This document shows, piece by piece, positions 15,445 to 23,953 of a stretch of DNA of 36,633 nucleotides (position 1 is its first letter; every line of letters starts with the position of its first letter). The stretch lies in the NCBI GenBank assembly GCA_030054835.1, contig JASGVS010000018.1, forward strand, positions 1 through 36,633, written 5' to 3'. A program made the translations under genes and the position numbers. The DNA is from UBA3910 sp002391465. GTDB taxonomy: Bacteria > Bacillota > Limnochordia > Darwinibacteriales > Darwinibacteriaceae. The notes beneath the pieces were generated by a model that was given only the letters and a program-made list of their open reading frames with translations, was not told the DNA's origin and did not search any database.

Positions 15445-16338
15445 ATGAGACAGATTGTGCAGTGCGTGCCCAATATCAGTGAGGGGCGAAGGTTAGATGT
15501 GGTGGAAGAAATAGTGGATCAGGTACGACAGACAGAAGGTGTGCAGCTGCTCGATTATTCATCTGATTATGACCACAACCGCTCCGTTATAACCTACGTC
15601 GGTTCTTTGACCGCAGTGGCGGAGGCCAGTTTTCGCTTGACCCAGACGGCGATCGGCCTTATAAACATGGAGGAGCATCAAGGCGCCCATCCTCGCATCG
15701 GAGCGGTGGACGTGATACCGTTTATTCCCATCGAAAATGTTACTATGGAAGAATGCGTACAGGGGGCTAGGGAGCTGGGAAAACGGATTTTTGCTGAGCT
15801 TGCTGTGCCTGTTTATCTCTACGGCGAGGCAGCGGCTACTCCCAGTCGCAGAAATCTGAGCAGAATCCGCCGCGGGCAGTATGAAGGCTTGAAGAAGGCG
15901 GTGCAGGACAAGGGGCGCCAGCCCGATTTTGGTCCGCCACAACTCCATCCCACCGCTGGGGCAGTTGTTGTGGGAGCACGGATGCCCTTAATTGCCTTTA
16001 ATGTCAACCTAGGCACTGATAACCGGGAAGTTGCGGATCAGATTGCCCGGGCGGTGCGGGAAAGCAGCGGGGGGTTTAAGCATGTAAAGGCGATGGGAGT
16101 TACGCTGGAGGAGCGGGGAGAAGTCCAGGTTTCCATGAACCTCGAGAACTACAAGTTAACTCCGATCTACCGCGTACTGGAAATGGTCAGGCGGGAAGCG
16201 GCTCGCTACGGTGTGGCTGTGGTCGGCACTGAATTGGTGGGCCTTGTACCCCAACAGGCCTTGATTGATGCAGCCGAATGGTATCTGCAGTTGGAGAGTT
16301 TCTCGCCAGAACAGGTATTGGAAAACCGACTGCGTTAG
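15445..16338 (+). CDS. ftcD: Glutamate formimidoyltransferase
   Basis: The 297-residue protein corresponds to the formiminotransferase half of the animal FTCD enzyme. It moves the formimino group from N-formimino-L-glutamate to tetrahydrofolate and releases glutamate. VPNISEGRR at the N-terminus, the pocket segment EHQGAHPRIGAVDVIPFIPI with the catalytic His, and RGQYEGLKK with HPTAGAVVVGAR are family signatures. The cyclodeaminase domain is absent and is supplied by fchA two genes later. The ribosome site AAGGGGGG lies just before ATG 15445. This replaces the HutG/HutF routes used by Bacillus and Pseudomonas. Confidence 0.95.
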   Translation: MRQIVQCVPNISEGRRLDVVEEIVDQVRQTEGVQLLDYSSDYDHNRSVITYVGSLTAVAEASFRLTQTAIGLINMEEHQGAHPRIGAVDVIPFIPIENVTMEECVQGARELGKRIFAELAVPVYLYGEAAATPSRRNLSRIRRGQYEGLKKAVQDKGRQPDFGPPQLHPTAGAVVVGARMPLIAFNVNLGTDNREVADQIARAVRESSGGFKHVKAMGVTLEERGEVQVSMNLENYKLTPIYRVLEMVRREAARYGVAVVGTELVGLVPQQALIDAAEWYLQLESFSPEQVLENRLR

Positions 16339-16349
16339 GAGGTATTTTT

Positions 16350-17615
16350 ATGTCTGCAAAGACCCCGGTTGACCTTTTGATCAAGGGAGGCCAGGTTATC
16401 ACACCGCCTCCGGGGATTTACCCCCTGCGCGGAAAACAACTCGCTGAGCTGCGGGTAATCGAAGACGGCTGGGTTGCCTGTCAAGCTGGGACCATCGTCG
16501 CTGTGGGAGAAGAAGCTGAGGTTCGATCCCAGATTGACCTTACACCGCAAACCGAAATTATTGATGCTGCCGGGTGTACAATCACCCCGGGCTTAATTGA
16601 CGCCCATACACACGTAATCTTCGGCGGTACTAGGGAGGATGAATTCTACCTGCGTGCCCAGGGCGCCGAGTACATGGAGATTATGGCGGCGGGAGGTGGG
16701 ATCCGCAGTACCGTTCAGGCAACCCGGGCGGCGGCACTAGATGAGCTTGTGGAAAAGGGAAGACAGCATCTTGAGTGGATGCTGGACTTTGGTGTTACTA
16801 CGGTGGAGTGCAAAAGCGGCTACGGCCTTGATTTGGCTACTGAGATGAAACAGCTTGAGGCGGTAAAAAGGCTAGCACGAGAGCAACCGTTGGAGCTCGT
16901 TTCCACCTATATGGGGGCCCACGCGTGGCCGGATGAGTATGGAGAGGATCGGGATGGCTATCTGGGCTTTATGATGGATACCGTTCTGCCCCAGGTGCGG
17001 GAGGGGGATTTGGCTGAGTTTGTGGATGTGTTCTGCGAAACGGGAGTGTTCTCGGTAGACCAGAGTCGCGCGTTCCTGAAAAGAGCGGCTGAGCTCGGTT
17101 TCAAACTGAGAATCCACGCGGAAGAAATGAGCACTCTGGGAGGCGCCCAACTGGCTGCTGAAGTGGGGGCGGCCAGTGCCGACCATCTGCTGATGATATC
17201 CGAGGAGGGAATTAAAGCTTTAGCCCAAAGCGATGTTGTGCCGGTTCTGTTGCCGGCGACGGCCTTTGCCCTGAGAAAACCCTATGCGCCCGCGCGCAGA
17301 ATGATCGAAGCGGGACTACCCCTTGCTTTGGCCACGGATTTCAACCCCGGCTCCTGCCCAAATGCCAATCTACCTCTCGTGATGTCAATTGCTTGTTTGT
17401 ACATGGCTATGACACCGGAAGAGGTGTTCAACGCAGTGACCATCAACGCGGCCCATTCGCTTCGGCGGGCGGACCGCTTAGGCAGCTTGGAGCCGGGGAA
17501 ACAGGCGGATCTAGTCATATTCGCAGCTGAGAACTACAAACAGATACCATACTTTTTCGGCGTCAATTTGGTGAAGACGGTAATAAAAGCCGGGAAAATC
17601 GTGAAGAATGGGTGA
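16350..17615 (+). CDS. hutI: Imidazolonepropionase
   Basis: The 421-residue amidohydrolase opens the imidazolone ring to give N-formimino-L-glutamate. The metal site is visible as DAHTHVIFGG (H86, H88), with a substrate region REDEFYLRAQGAEY, then YMGAHAWP, the HAEE histidine-glutamate pair and the late metal Asp in ATDFNPGS. The ATG at 16350 follows TAGGAGG, whose first three bases are the ftcD stop codon, so translation is probably coupled. The open frame continues 24 codons upstream into ftcD without a ribosome site. Gene order places it between ftcD and fchA. Confidence 0.96.
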   Translation: MSAKTPVDLLIKGGQVITPPPGIYPLRGKQLAELRVIEDGWVACQAGTIVAVGEEAEVRSQIDLTPQTEIIDAAGCTITPGLIDAHTHVIFGGTREDEFYLRAQGAEYMEIMAAGGGIRSTVQATRAAALDELVEKGRQHLEWMLDFGVTTVECKSGYGLDLATEMKQLEAVKRLAREQPLELVSTYMGAHAWPDEYGEDRDGYLGFMMDTVLPQVREGDLAEFVDVFCETGVFSVDQSRAFLKRAAELGFKLRIHAEEMSTLGGAQLAAEVGAASADHLLMISEEGIKALAQSDVVPVLLPATAFALRKPYAPARRMIEAGLPLALATDFNPGSCPNANLPLVMSIACLYMAMTPEEVFNAVTINAAHSLRRADRLGSLEPGKQADLVIFAAENYKQIPYFFGVNLVKTVIKAGKIVKNG

Positions 17616-17619
17616 TAGA

Positions 17620-18237
17620 ATGCTGACTGACCTGAAGGTGGAAACCCTTCTGGAACGGGTGGGTTCAAAGGAACCGGTACCCGGGGGCGGCAGTTGTTCG
17701 GCCTTAGCGGGTGCTCTGGCTGCCTCTTTGGTCCAGATGGTTGCGTATTTGAGCGGTGAAGAGCATGGGGATGTGATTGACCAGGCTCAGGTCTTAGTGG
17801 ATAGGCTAAGCCACCTGGCTGAACGGGATACGGAAGCTTTCCAGGCGGTTATGGTTGCGTATAAGCTGCCCAAGCAGGGAGAAGAGGGAAAGCGGTTCCG
17901 TCGTGCTGCCATTCAAAGCGGCCTGAAAATGGCGACGGAAGTGCCGCTGCAGGTAATGAATGTGGCCACAGACGTTCTTGTCTTAGCGAAAAAAATGGCG
18001 GTGCACGGTAACGCCAACGCTATCAGCGATGCGGGAGTGGCGGGGCTCTTGGCTGCAGCTGCCTGCCGGGGTGCGGCGTATAACGTCCTAATTAACCTGC
18101 CTGGACTGACTGATCCAGAGTTTGTTTCGGAAGCCAGAGGACGCGTAGAAGAAATACTTGTGGAAGCGGACCGCTTAGAGCAGGAGATTAGACAGAACGT
18201 GACCCAGGTCCTGATTGGAGCTCTTGACAGGAGATAG
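17620..18237 (+). CDS. fchA: Formimidoyl-THF cyclodeaminase / methenyl-THF cyclohydrolase (FchA family)
   Basis: The 205-residue protein belongs to the FTCD_C/FchA family. It has SKEPVPGGGSCSALAGALAASLVQMV near the N-terminus and the late GNANAISDAGVAGLLAAAACRGAAYNV, both ligand-site segments. In the hut setting it most likely deaminates 5-formimino-THF to 5,10-methenyl-THF and ammonia, bringing the histidine carbon into the one-carbon pool. Family members can instead act as methenyl-THF cyclohydrolases. ATG 17620 follows GGGTGAT; an in-frame ATG at 17608 overlaps the hutI stop and is the alternative. The final codons contain the tyrS promoter. Confidence 0.88.
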   Translation: MLTDLKVETLLERVGSKEPVPGGGSCSALAGALAASLVQMVAYLSGEEHGDVIDQAQVLVDRLSHLAERDTEAFQAVMVAYKLPKQGEEGKRFRRAAIQSGLKMATEVPLQVMNVATDVLVLAKKMAVHGNANAISDAGVAGLLAAAACRGAAYNVLINLPGLTDPEFVSEARGRVEEILVEADRLEQEIRQNVTQVLIGALDRR

Positions 18238-18253
18238 TTTTTTGTGGTAAACT
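18224..18253 (+). promoter_or_regulatory. Promoter of the tyrS T-box transcript
   Basis: TTGACA (18224-18229) is followed after 18 bases by TAAACT (18248-18253). The -35 box lies inside the last codons of fchA. Transcription would start near 18260, at the beginning of the T-box leader. Confidence 0.75.
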
Positions 18254-18259
18254 TTTTGG

Positions 18260-18500
18260 TAGTATTAAGCGAAAAGAAGCAATGAAGGATTCAGTAGCAT
18301 TTCGCGGGTAGGCCAGAGAGCGGGCTGGTTGGTGCAAAGCCCGAAGAACGCGGAATTGTGAATTACACTCCGGAGCTTGAACAGGAGACTGTTCCGGCCG
18401 CCAACCGTTAACATGGCTGTGAGGCACGCCCCGGCGTGTGAATTAAGGTGGTACCACGGGTTCTCTCGTCCTTAGGATTGAGGGAACTTTTGTTTATAGA
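18260..18500 (+). promoter_or_regulatory. Tyrosine T-box riboswitch leader
   Basis: The leader carries the ordered T-box elements. AGAGAG with GGTTGGTGCAAAGCC lies in the distal part of stem I (about 18314-18342). The specifier region GTGAATTACACTCC contains the Tyr codon TAC at 18364-18366. The T-box antiterminator AAGGTGGTACCACGG is at 18445-18459. Uncharged tRNA-Tyr would pair with the specifier and, through its NCCA end, with the GGTGG bulge, letting transcription proceed into tyrS. The T-box bulge and terminator are arranged as in classical transcriptional T-boxes. Confidence 0.93.
18460..18495 (+). terminator. T-box leader terminator hairpin
   Basis: GTTCTCTCGTCC pairs imperfectly with GGATTGAGGGAAC around a short TTA(G) loop, followed by TTTTGTTT. 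It directly follows the T-box motif and is the off-state attenuator ahead of tyrS. Confidence 0.8.
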
Positions 18501-18513
18501 GGAGGAACATCCC

Positions 18514-19740
18514 ATGAGGAACGCATTTGATGTCTTAGTTGAACGGGGGTTTGTGGAACAGATCACCCACGAAGACGAACTGAGGGAGCTTTTGGGCAGG
18601 GAACAGGTCACATTCTACATTGGCTTTGATGCCACCGCTCCCAGCCTTACTTTGGGGCACTTAGTTCCCATAATGTGCGCACTCCATCTCTACCAGGCTG
18701 GCCATCGTCCAATTATGCTCATGGGAGGCGGCACAACTATGATCGGTGACCCATCTGGTAGGACTGAAATGCGGCAGCTGCTCTCGCCTGAAATTATCGC
18801 GGAGAACGTTGAGCGTTTTCGTCAGCAGTTTTCCCGCTTCTTCAATTTCGACGATGGCTCGGCCCTAATGGCCAACAACGCTGATTGGCTGCTGGACCTC
18901 AACTTTATGGATTTTATGCGGGAGATTGGTAGGCACTTTTCGGTGAACCGGATGCTCACCATGGATGCCTACAAATCCCGTCTAGAAGAGGGACTCACTT
19001 TTCTGGAGTTCAGCTACCTCTTGATCCAATCCTACGACTTTTTGGAACTCTTTCGCCGTTCCAACTGCCGGCTGCAGATTGGCGGCAGTGACCAGTGGTC
19101 CAATATTTTAGGCGGCTGTGAGCTGGTGAGAAGAGCTGAAGGAGAATCGGTCTACGGCCTAACCCTTTCCCTGCTAACCACCGCTGCGGGAACCAAAATG
19201 GGTAAAACTTCTGCTGGTACCGTATGGCTTGATCCGAACCGGACCAGCCCTTACGAGTTATACCAGTTTTTGCGAAATGTGGATGACGCAGATGTGGAGC
19301 AGCGCTTGGCCCTCCTGACCTTACTGCCAATGGATGAGGTACGTAGGCTGGGTGCCCTGGAGGGATCGGAGATCAACCAAGCTAAGGAGATTTTGGCCTT
19401 CGAGGTCACCAAGTTTGTGCATGGTGAGGAAGAGGCGAAAAAGGCTCAAGAAGCGGCCAAGGCAGTGTTTGGCGGTGGGGGAACGCATGAAAATATGCCT
19501 ACCACCGTAGTGGAGACGGAGGCATTGGCCTCAGGCATGGACATTCTTACGCTCTTGACCCTGACCGAATTGGTGAAAACCCGCAGTGAAGGCCGACGTT
19601 TGATTCAACAGGGTGGCCTCACCTGCGGTGGGGAAAAAGTCACCGATTTTGAGCAGGTGATAACCCTATCCGACTTTTCCGAGGGAGAGATAATCCTAAG
19701 AAGAGGTAAGAAGGTCTACCACCGAGTGGTTGTAAGATAG
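18514..19740 (+). CDS. tyrS: Tyrosyl-tRNA synthetase
   Basis: The 408-residue class I synthetase charges tRNA-Tyr. The HIGH-equivalent is TLGH (46-49), with YIGFDATAPS just before. GDPSGR follows at about 78-83, the tyrosine-binding IQSYDFLELF at about 171-180, QIGGSDQW at about 188-195 and the KMSKS-equivalent KMGKT at 228-232. A C-terminal S4-type RNA-binding domain (about 345-408) holds LVKTRSEGRRLIQQGGL. ATG 18514 sits behind GAGGAGG. Control by the tyrosine T-box upstream is strongly indicated. A terminator follows. Confidence 0.96.
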   Translation: MRNAFDVLVERGFVEQITHEDELRELLGREQVTFYIGFDATAPSLTLGHLVPIMCALHLYQAGHRPIMLMGGGTTMIGDPSGRTEMRQLLSPEIIAENVERFRQQFSRFFNFDDGSALMANNADWLLDLNFMDFMREIGRHFSVNRMLTMDAYKSRLEEGLTFLEFSYLLIQSYDFLELFRRSNCRLQIGGSDQWSNILGGCELVRRAEGESVYGLTLSLLTTAAGTKMGKTSAGTVWLDPNRTSPYELYQFLRNVDDADVEQRLALLTLLPMDEVRRLGALEGSEINQAKEILAFEVTKFVHGEEEAKKAQEAAKAVFGGGGTHENMPTTVVETEALASGMDILTLLTLTELVKTRSEGRRLIQQGGLTCGGEKVTDFEQVITLSDFSEGEIILRRGKKVYHRVVVR

Positions 19741-19753
19741 GAAAAAAGTACTG

Positions 19754-19782
19754 AAAAAGCTAGGAGAAATCCTAGCTTTTTT
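19754..19782 (+). terminator. Rho-independent terminator after tyrS
   Basis: The perfect stem AAAAAGCTAGGA/TCCTAGCTTTTT with a four-base loop ends in T residues, 14 bases after the tyrS stop. Confidence 0.9.
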
Positions 19783-19783
19783 G

Positions 19784-19812
19784 TTGACTGGGGGGTAATT
19801 AGAGAGTAAAAT
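19784..19812 (+). promoter_or_regulatory. Promoter of the marR-ABC exporter operon
   Basis: TTGACT (19784-19789), a 17-base spacer and TAAAAT (19807-19812) form a near-consensus vegetative promoter. The -10 overlaps the left arm of the palindrome at 19808-19834. Confidence 0.8.
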
Positions 19813-19834
19813 AGTTTGCAAGACTAACTATTTT
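19808..19834 (+). promoter_or_regulatory. Probable MarR operator palindrome
   Basis: AAAATAGTT (19808-19816) and its exact reverse complement AACTATTTT (19826-19834) are separated by 9 bases. The site covers the -10 box and the likely transcription start. A bound MarR dimer would block the promoter of its own operon. Confidence 0.75.
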
Positions 19835-19860
19835 GGAATCTTTTCTGGGGGATGAGCCTA

Positions 19861-20340
19861 ATGGACAGAAAGGACAAGGTGATGGAGTTTATCGCCATGT
19901 TTGAAGGCCTGCGCCGTTATCGGCGCTGGTTTCGCGATCACTCCATTCCGGTTCGCAAAAACGAAATGATGCTGCTCATGTATCTAGTACACAATCTACC
20001 GTCCGATTCTGTCGGGATGCAGCCTTCGGAGCTGGGGGAGCGGCTGCGCTTGACGCGGCCAACCATCACAACCATGGTTAATGGATTGGAAGGGAAGGGC
20101 TACGTGGTGCGGCTCAACGACGAAGAGGATCGACGGGTGGTTTATGTCAGACCCACCGAAAGCGGCATGGAGCTTGTCCGCGAAGCCCAGGCCAACTTTG
20201 CCACCAACATTGGGGATCTAATTGACTATTTGGGTGAAGGGGATTCGCAGGAATTACTTCGGATTATGAAAAGGGTTAGGCAGTTTATGGATTCACGAAA
20301 AACTAATGAGGCTAGGGGTACAGACGAATGTGGAGATTGA
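19861..20340 (+). CDS. MarR-family transcriptional regulator
   Basis: The 159-residue winged-helix protein has QPSELGERLRLTRPTITTMVNGLEGKGYVVR as its helix-turn-helix and the wing DEEDRRVVYVRPTESG, both standard in MarR. Flanking helices would form the dimer interface where ligands usually bind. ATG 19861 is chosen because GGGGG at 19847-19851 then lies at normal distance; the in-frame ATG at 19852 is too close. The stop overlaps the first ABC gene by 13 bases. Auto-repression and control of the exporter by drug-like ligands is inferred from the operator and gene order. Confidence 0.9.
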   Translation: MDRKDKVMEFIAMFEGLRRYRRWFRDHSIPVRKNEMMLLMYLVHNLPSDSVGMQPSELGERLRLTRPTITTMVNGLEGKGYVVRLNDEEDRRVVYVRPTESGMELVREAQANFATNIGDLIDYLGEGDSQELLRIMKRVRQFMDSRKTNEARGTDECGD

Positions 20341-22055
20341 GAGAATATGTAAAACCGTATTTGCCATCGGCTATAATCGTGATGGTGCTCGTCTTTTTGG
20401 AAGTAATGGCAACCTTAAAACTCCCCGATTTAATGAGTGTAATCGTAGATCAGGGTATCGCCGCGGGTAACACTGACCTAATCTGGCGTACCGGTGGTAT
20501 AATGCTCCTGGTAGCACTGGCCGGTATAGTCTGCTCAATCACGGGTAATCTCCTTGCCTCCCGCGCGTCCACCGCCTTTGGGCGGGACTTGCGGGGAACC
20601 GTTTTTGCCCATGTGGAGAAGTTTGCTCCCCAGGAGTTCAACAACTTCGGTACAGCCTCGCTCATCACCCGCACGACCAATGACGTACAGCAGATGCAGA
20701 TGCTGTTCTTAATGAGTATGCGTATGGCCATGCGGGCACCTCTCACCGCGATCGGCGGGGTGCTGATGGTGGTTAGGAAGGATCCCGGTTTGGCCCTCAT
20801 TTTACTGGCAGTGATTCCCTTAATCTTTTTGATTGTAGGTCTGGTCATGGCCAAAGGAACGCCCATGTTCAGAAGCCTGCAGAAAAAGTTGGACCGGCTC
20901 AACCAGGTGCTGCGGGAGCAGTTAATGGGTGTGCGCGTGATCAGGGCCTTTGATCGAGGCCAGTATGAGCAGGAGAGGTTCAGCGATGCAAACCGCGATT
21001 TGACCTCCACTGCCTTGAAGGTTAATAAGTTGATGGTCTCCATGGGGCCCCTCAATGGCCTGATCATCAATTTCACCACCATATCTATCATATGGTTCGG
21101 CGCCCAACGTATCGATGCAGGTGCAATGCAGGTTGGTGATATGATGGCTTTCCTGCAGTACGCCATGCAGATTCTATGGGCAATAATGATGCTTTCCATG
21201 CTGTTTGTGATGCTGCCAAGAGCCATGGCTTCGGCTGAGCGCCTATGGGAAGTATTGGAAACGGAGCCAACCATTATGGATCCGGAGACGCCTGTGGTCC
21301 TCTCCGAGGTGAAGGGCGTTGTGGAATTTAAGAATGTAACCTTCTCTTACCCAGGAGCAGAAGAGCCTGTGCTCAGCGATATTTCCTTCAGAGCGGAGCC
21401 AGGTAAAATGACTGCCATCATCGGCGGAACCGGGTCTGGGAAATCAACCATTTTAGATCTCATACCCCGTTTTTACGATCCCCAAGCAGGGGAGATTACG
21501 CTGGACGGGGTGAATGTCAAGGATCTAAGCCAGGCAGAGCTGCGCCAAGCACTGGGCTACGTGCCCCAGCGGGCAGTACTCTTTTCTGGCACAGTGGCCT
21601 CTAATGTCCGGGGTGGGAAACAGGATGCCACCGAAGCTGAAGTGGCTGAAGCAGTGCGGATCGCGCAAGCGGAGCAGTTTGTGATGGAGCGGGATGGTGG
21701 ATTTGACAGCTATGTTGCCCAAGGGGGGACAAACCTCTCAGGTGGTCAAAAACAGAGGTTGTCCATTGCCAGGGCAATCGCCCGCAAGCCCAGGGTGTAC
21801 CTCCTGGACGATACCTTTTCCGCCCTTGACTACAAGACGGATGCCCGCCTGAGGACGGAACTCGCTAAATATGCAGCTGATGCAGCCGTGATTGTGGTTG
21901 CCCAGCGGGTAAGCACGATTCTCCATGCGGATCAGATCATAGTGTTGGATAACGGTAGGATTGTGGGTAAAGGCAGGCATGATGAACTGTTGGCAGGCTG
22001 CCGAGTTTATCAGGAAATTGCAGCATCCCAGCTGGGTGAGGAGGCAGTATCGTGA
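20328..22055 (+). CDS. ABC multidrug exporter half-transporter with degenerate ATP site
   Basis: The 575-residue protein has a six-helix type I exporter membrane domain (about residues 15-300) and a C-terminal ATPase: Walker A GGTGSGKST from 366, signature LSGGQKQR from 470, Walker B VYLLDD at 490-495. The catalytic Glu is Asp (D495) and the H-loop His is Gln (Q526, in VVAQRVST). This is the pattern of the degenerate half in heterodimeric exporters such as BmrC/BmrD and TM287/288, in which its intact signature serves the partner's catalytic site. It overlaps marR upstream and shares GTGA with the next gene. Confidence 0.92.
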   Translation: MWRLREYVKPYLPSAIIVMVLVFLEVMATLKLPDLMSVIVDQGIAAGNTDLIWRTGGIMLLVALAGIVCSITGNLLASRASTAFGRDLRGTVFAHVEKFAPQEFNNFGTASLITRTTNDVQQMQMLFLMSMRMAMRAPLTAIGGVLMVVRKDPGLALILLAVIPLIFLIVGLVMAKGTPMFRSLQKKLDRLNQVLREQLMGVRVIRAFDRGQYEQERFSDANRDLTSTALKVNKLMVSMGPLNGLIINFTTISIIWFGAQRIDAGAMQVGDMMAFLQYAMQILWAIMMLSMLFVMLPRAMASAERLWEVLETEPTIMDPETPVVLSEVKGVVEFKNVTFSYPGAEEPVLSDISFRAEPGKMTAIIGGTGSGKSTILDLIPRFYDPQAGEITLDGVNVKDLSQAELRQALGYVPQRAVLFSGTVASNVRGGKQDATEAEVAEAVRIAQAEQFVMERDGGFDSYVAQGGTNLSGGQKQRLSIARAIARKPRVYLLDDTFSALDYKTDARLRTELAKYAADAAVIVVAQRVSTILHADQIIVLDNGRIVGKGRHDELLAGCRVYQEIAASQLGEEAVS

Positions 22056-23953
22056 GCAGACACAGACAGGAACAGACTCAGCAGGCACACGGACCCGGCA
22101 GAGGACCTAGGGGCAGGGGAGGCGGCTATGGTCCGCGGGGCATTGGCCGTCCGGTGGAAAAGGCTAAAGACTTTAAGGGTACGGTGAGACGCCTCCTAAG
22201 GTATATGCGTCCCCATAGGCTTAGCTTGGCGGTAGTCTTTTTGTTGACCATCCTATCCACCCTTTTCGGCATCTTGAGCCCAAAGATCATGGGCCAGGCC
22301 ACTACCATTCTGTTCCAGGGAATGGTGGGCAGGATGCAGGGTGTGGCCGGTGCCGGTATTGATTACGGGGCAATAAAGCAGATTCTGTTTGTATTAGGCG
22401 GGGTTTATGTGGCCAGTACCATTTTCAGCTATCTGCAACAGCTGGTTATGGTCAACGTGTCCCAAAAGACCGTGTACAGGATGAGGGAAGAGATCAGTCA
22501 GAAGATGGCTCGCCTGCCGCTGAGGTATTATGATGCCACAGCCCATGGGGACATCCTCAGCCGCGTAACAAACGATGTGGACACGGTGAGCCAGAGCCTG
22601 CAGCAGAGCATTACCCAGCTGATTAGTTCAGTGATCAGCGTTTCAGGGGCGATAATAATCATGCTCACCATCAGCCCGGTGCTCACATTGATTACCCTGG
22701 CTATGCTGCCTGCCAGTGCCGTAATCAGTGTGATTGTTGCATCCCGTTCCCAGAAGTATTTCAGGGAACAGCATGCCATTTTGGGTGACCTAAATGGTCA
22801 CGTGGAAGAGATTTATACCGGGCACACTATTGTCAAGGCTTACGGTTTGGAACAGGAAGCAATCGAGAAGTTTGACGTAGTGAACGAGAAACTATACGGG
22901 AACAGCTGGAAGGCTCAGTTTATTTCGGGCACAATTATGCCCATGATTCGTTTTGTAGGCAATATTGGTTATGTGGCCATAGCGGTCTTGGGCGGCGTCT
23001 TTGTTTCCCGGGGCTCAATTGCAATCGGTGACATTCAAGCCTTTATCCAGTACAGCCGCCAGTTCACCATGCCCATTACCCAGATGGCAAGCATCGTCAA
23101 TGTCCTCCAGTCAACTGTTGCCGCGGCAGAGCGTGTCTTTGAACTTCTCGACGAAGAGGAAGAACCAGCGGACAGCAGCGATGCCCTTGCCTTAAGGGAC
23201 GGGCGTGGGGCGATCACCCTTGAAGATGTGAGTTTTGGTTATAGAGATGAACAAGTGGTAATTAAAGACCTGAATTTAACAGTGGAGCCGGGCCAGCTTG
23301 TGGCTATTGTAGGCCCAACGGGGGCAGGAAAGACCACTTTGGTCAACCTCCTAATGCGGTTTTATGATGTAAACGAGGGCAGTATTACCTTTGATGGGCA
23401 AGACATTCGGCGCTATAGGCGGGGTGAACTGCGCAGGGCGTTTGGTATGGTTCTCCAGGACACCTGGCTCTTTGAGGGCACCATTAGGGAAAACATCGCC
23501 TATGGACGTTTGGATGCCACAGATGACGAGATCGAAAAAGCGGCCCAAGCCGCCTGTATCGATCATTTCATTCGCACCTTGCCCGATGGGTATGATACAA
23601 TCTTAGCGGAGGATGCCGCGGGGATCTCCCAAGGACAAAAACAGTTGATTACCATTGCCAGGGCCATTCTCGCCGATCCCACCGTGTTGATCCTCGATGA
23701 AGCGACCAGTTCGGTGGATACCCGCACTGAACGACTGATTCAGCAGGCCATGGCCAAACTGATGGAAGGGCGTACGAGTTTTGTTATTGCCCACCGCCTG
23801 TCCACCATCCTCGATGCGGATCGGATTTTGGTTATTAACCACGGGGAAATCGTGGAGCAGGGTACCCACCACGAGTTATTAGCTCGCGGCGGCTTTTACG
23901 CAGAACTTTATAACAGTCAATTCGCGGCTGAACTGGCGGCAGACGTCAGCTAG
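22052..23953 (+). CDS. ABC multidrug exporter half-transporter with catalytic ATP site
   Basis: The 633-residue partner opens with a Gly/Arg-rich cytosolic extension of about 40 residues, then has six membrane helices and an ATPase. Walker A GPTGAGKTT starts at 421, Walker B VLILDE has catalytic E550, and the H-loop is H581 (IAHRLSTI). Its signature is ISQGQKQL rather than LSGGQ. The two half-transporters are therefore complementary: one canonical site (this Walker A/B with the partner's LSGGQ) and one degenerate site. The start is GTG overlapping the upstream TGA by 4 bases, with GAGGAGG before it. The 3' end overlaps the convergent esterase by 8 bases. Confidence 0.93.
   Translation: MSRHRQEQTQQAHGPGRGPRGRGGGYGPRGIGRPVEKAKDFKGTVRRLLRYMRPHRLSLAVVFLLTILSTLFGILSPKIMGQATTILFQGMVGRMQGVAGAGIDYGAIKQILFVLGGVYVASTIFSYLQQLVMVNVSQKTVYRMREEISQKMARLPLRYYDATAHGDILSRVTNDVDTVSQSLQQSITQLISSVISVSGAIIIMLTISPVLTLITLAMLPASAVISVIVASRSQKYFREQHAILGDLNGHVEEIYTGHTIVKAYGLEQEAIEKFDVVNEKLYGNSWKAQFISGTIMPMIRFVGNIGYVAIAVLGGVFVSRGSIAIGDIQAFIQYSRQFTMPITQMASIVNVLQSTVAAAERVFELLDEEEEPADSSDALALRDGRGAITLEDVSFGYRDEQVVIKDLNLTVEPGQLVAIVGPTGAGKTTLVNLLMRFYDVNEGSITFDGQDIRRYRRGELRRAFGMVLQDTWLFEGTIRENIAYGRLDATDDEIEKAAQAACIDHFIRTLPDGYDTILAEDAAGISQGQKQLITIARAILADPTVLILDEATSSVDTRTERLIQQAMAKLMEGRTSFVIAHRLSTILDADRILVINHGEIVEQGTHHELLARGGFYAELYNSQFAAELAADVS

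Noticed and set aside
20450..21274. Long minus-strand open frame of 274 codons opposite the first ABC half-transporter
   Set aside because: It lies wholly inside a well-supported gene, has a low-complexity Ile/Arg/Ser-rich translation with no motif, and has no ribosome site.
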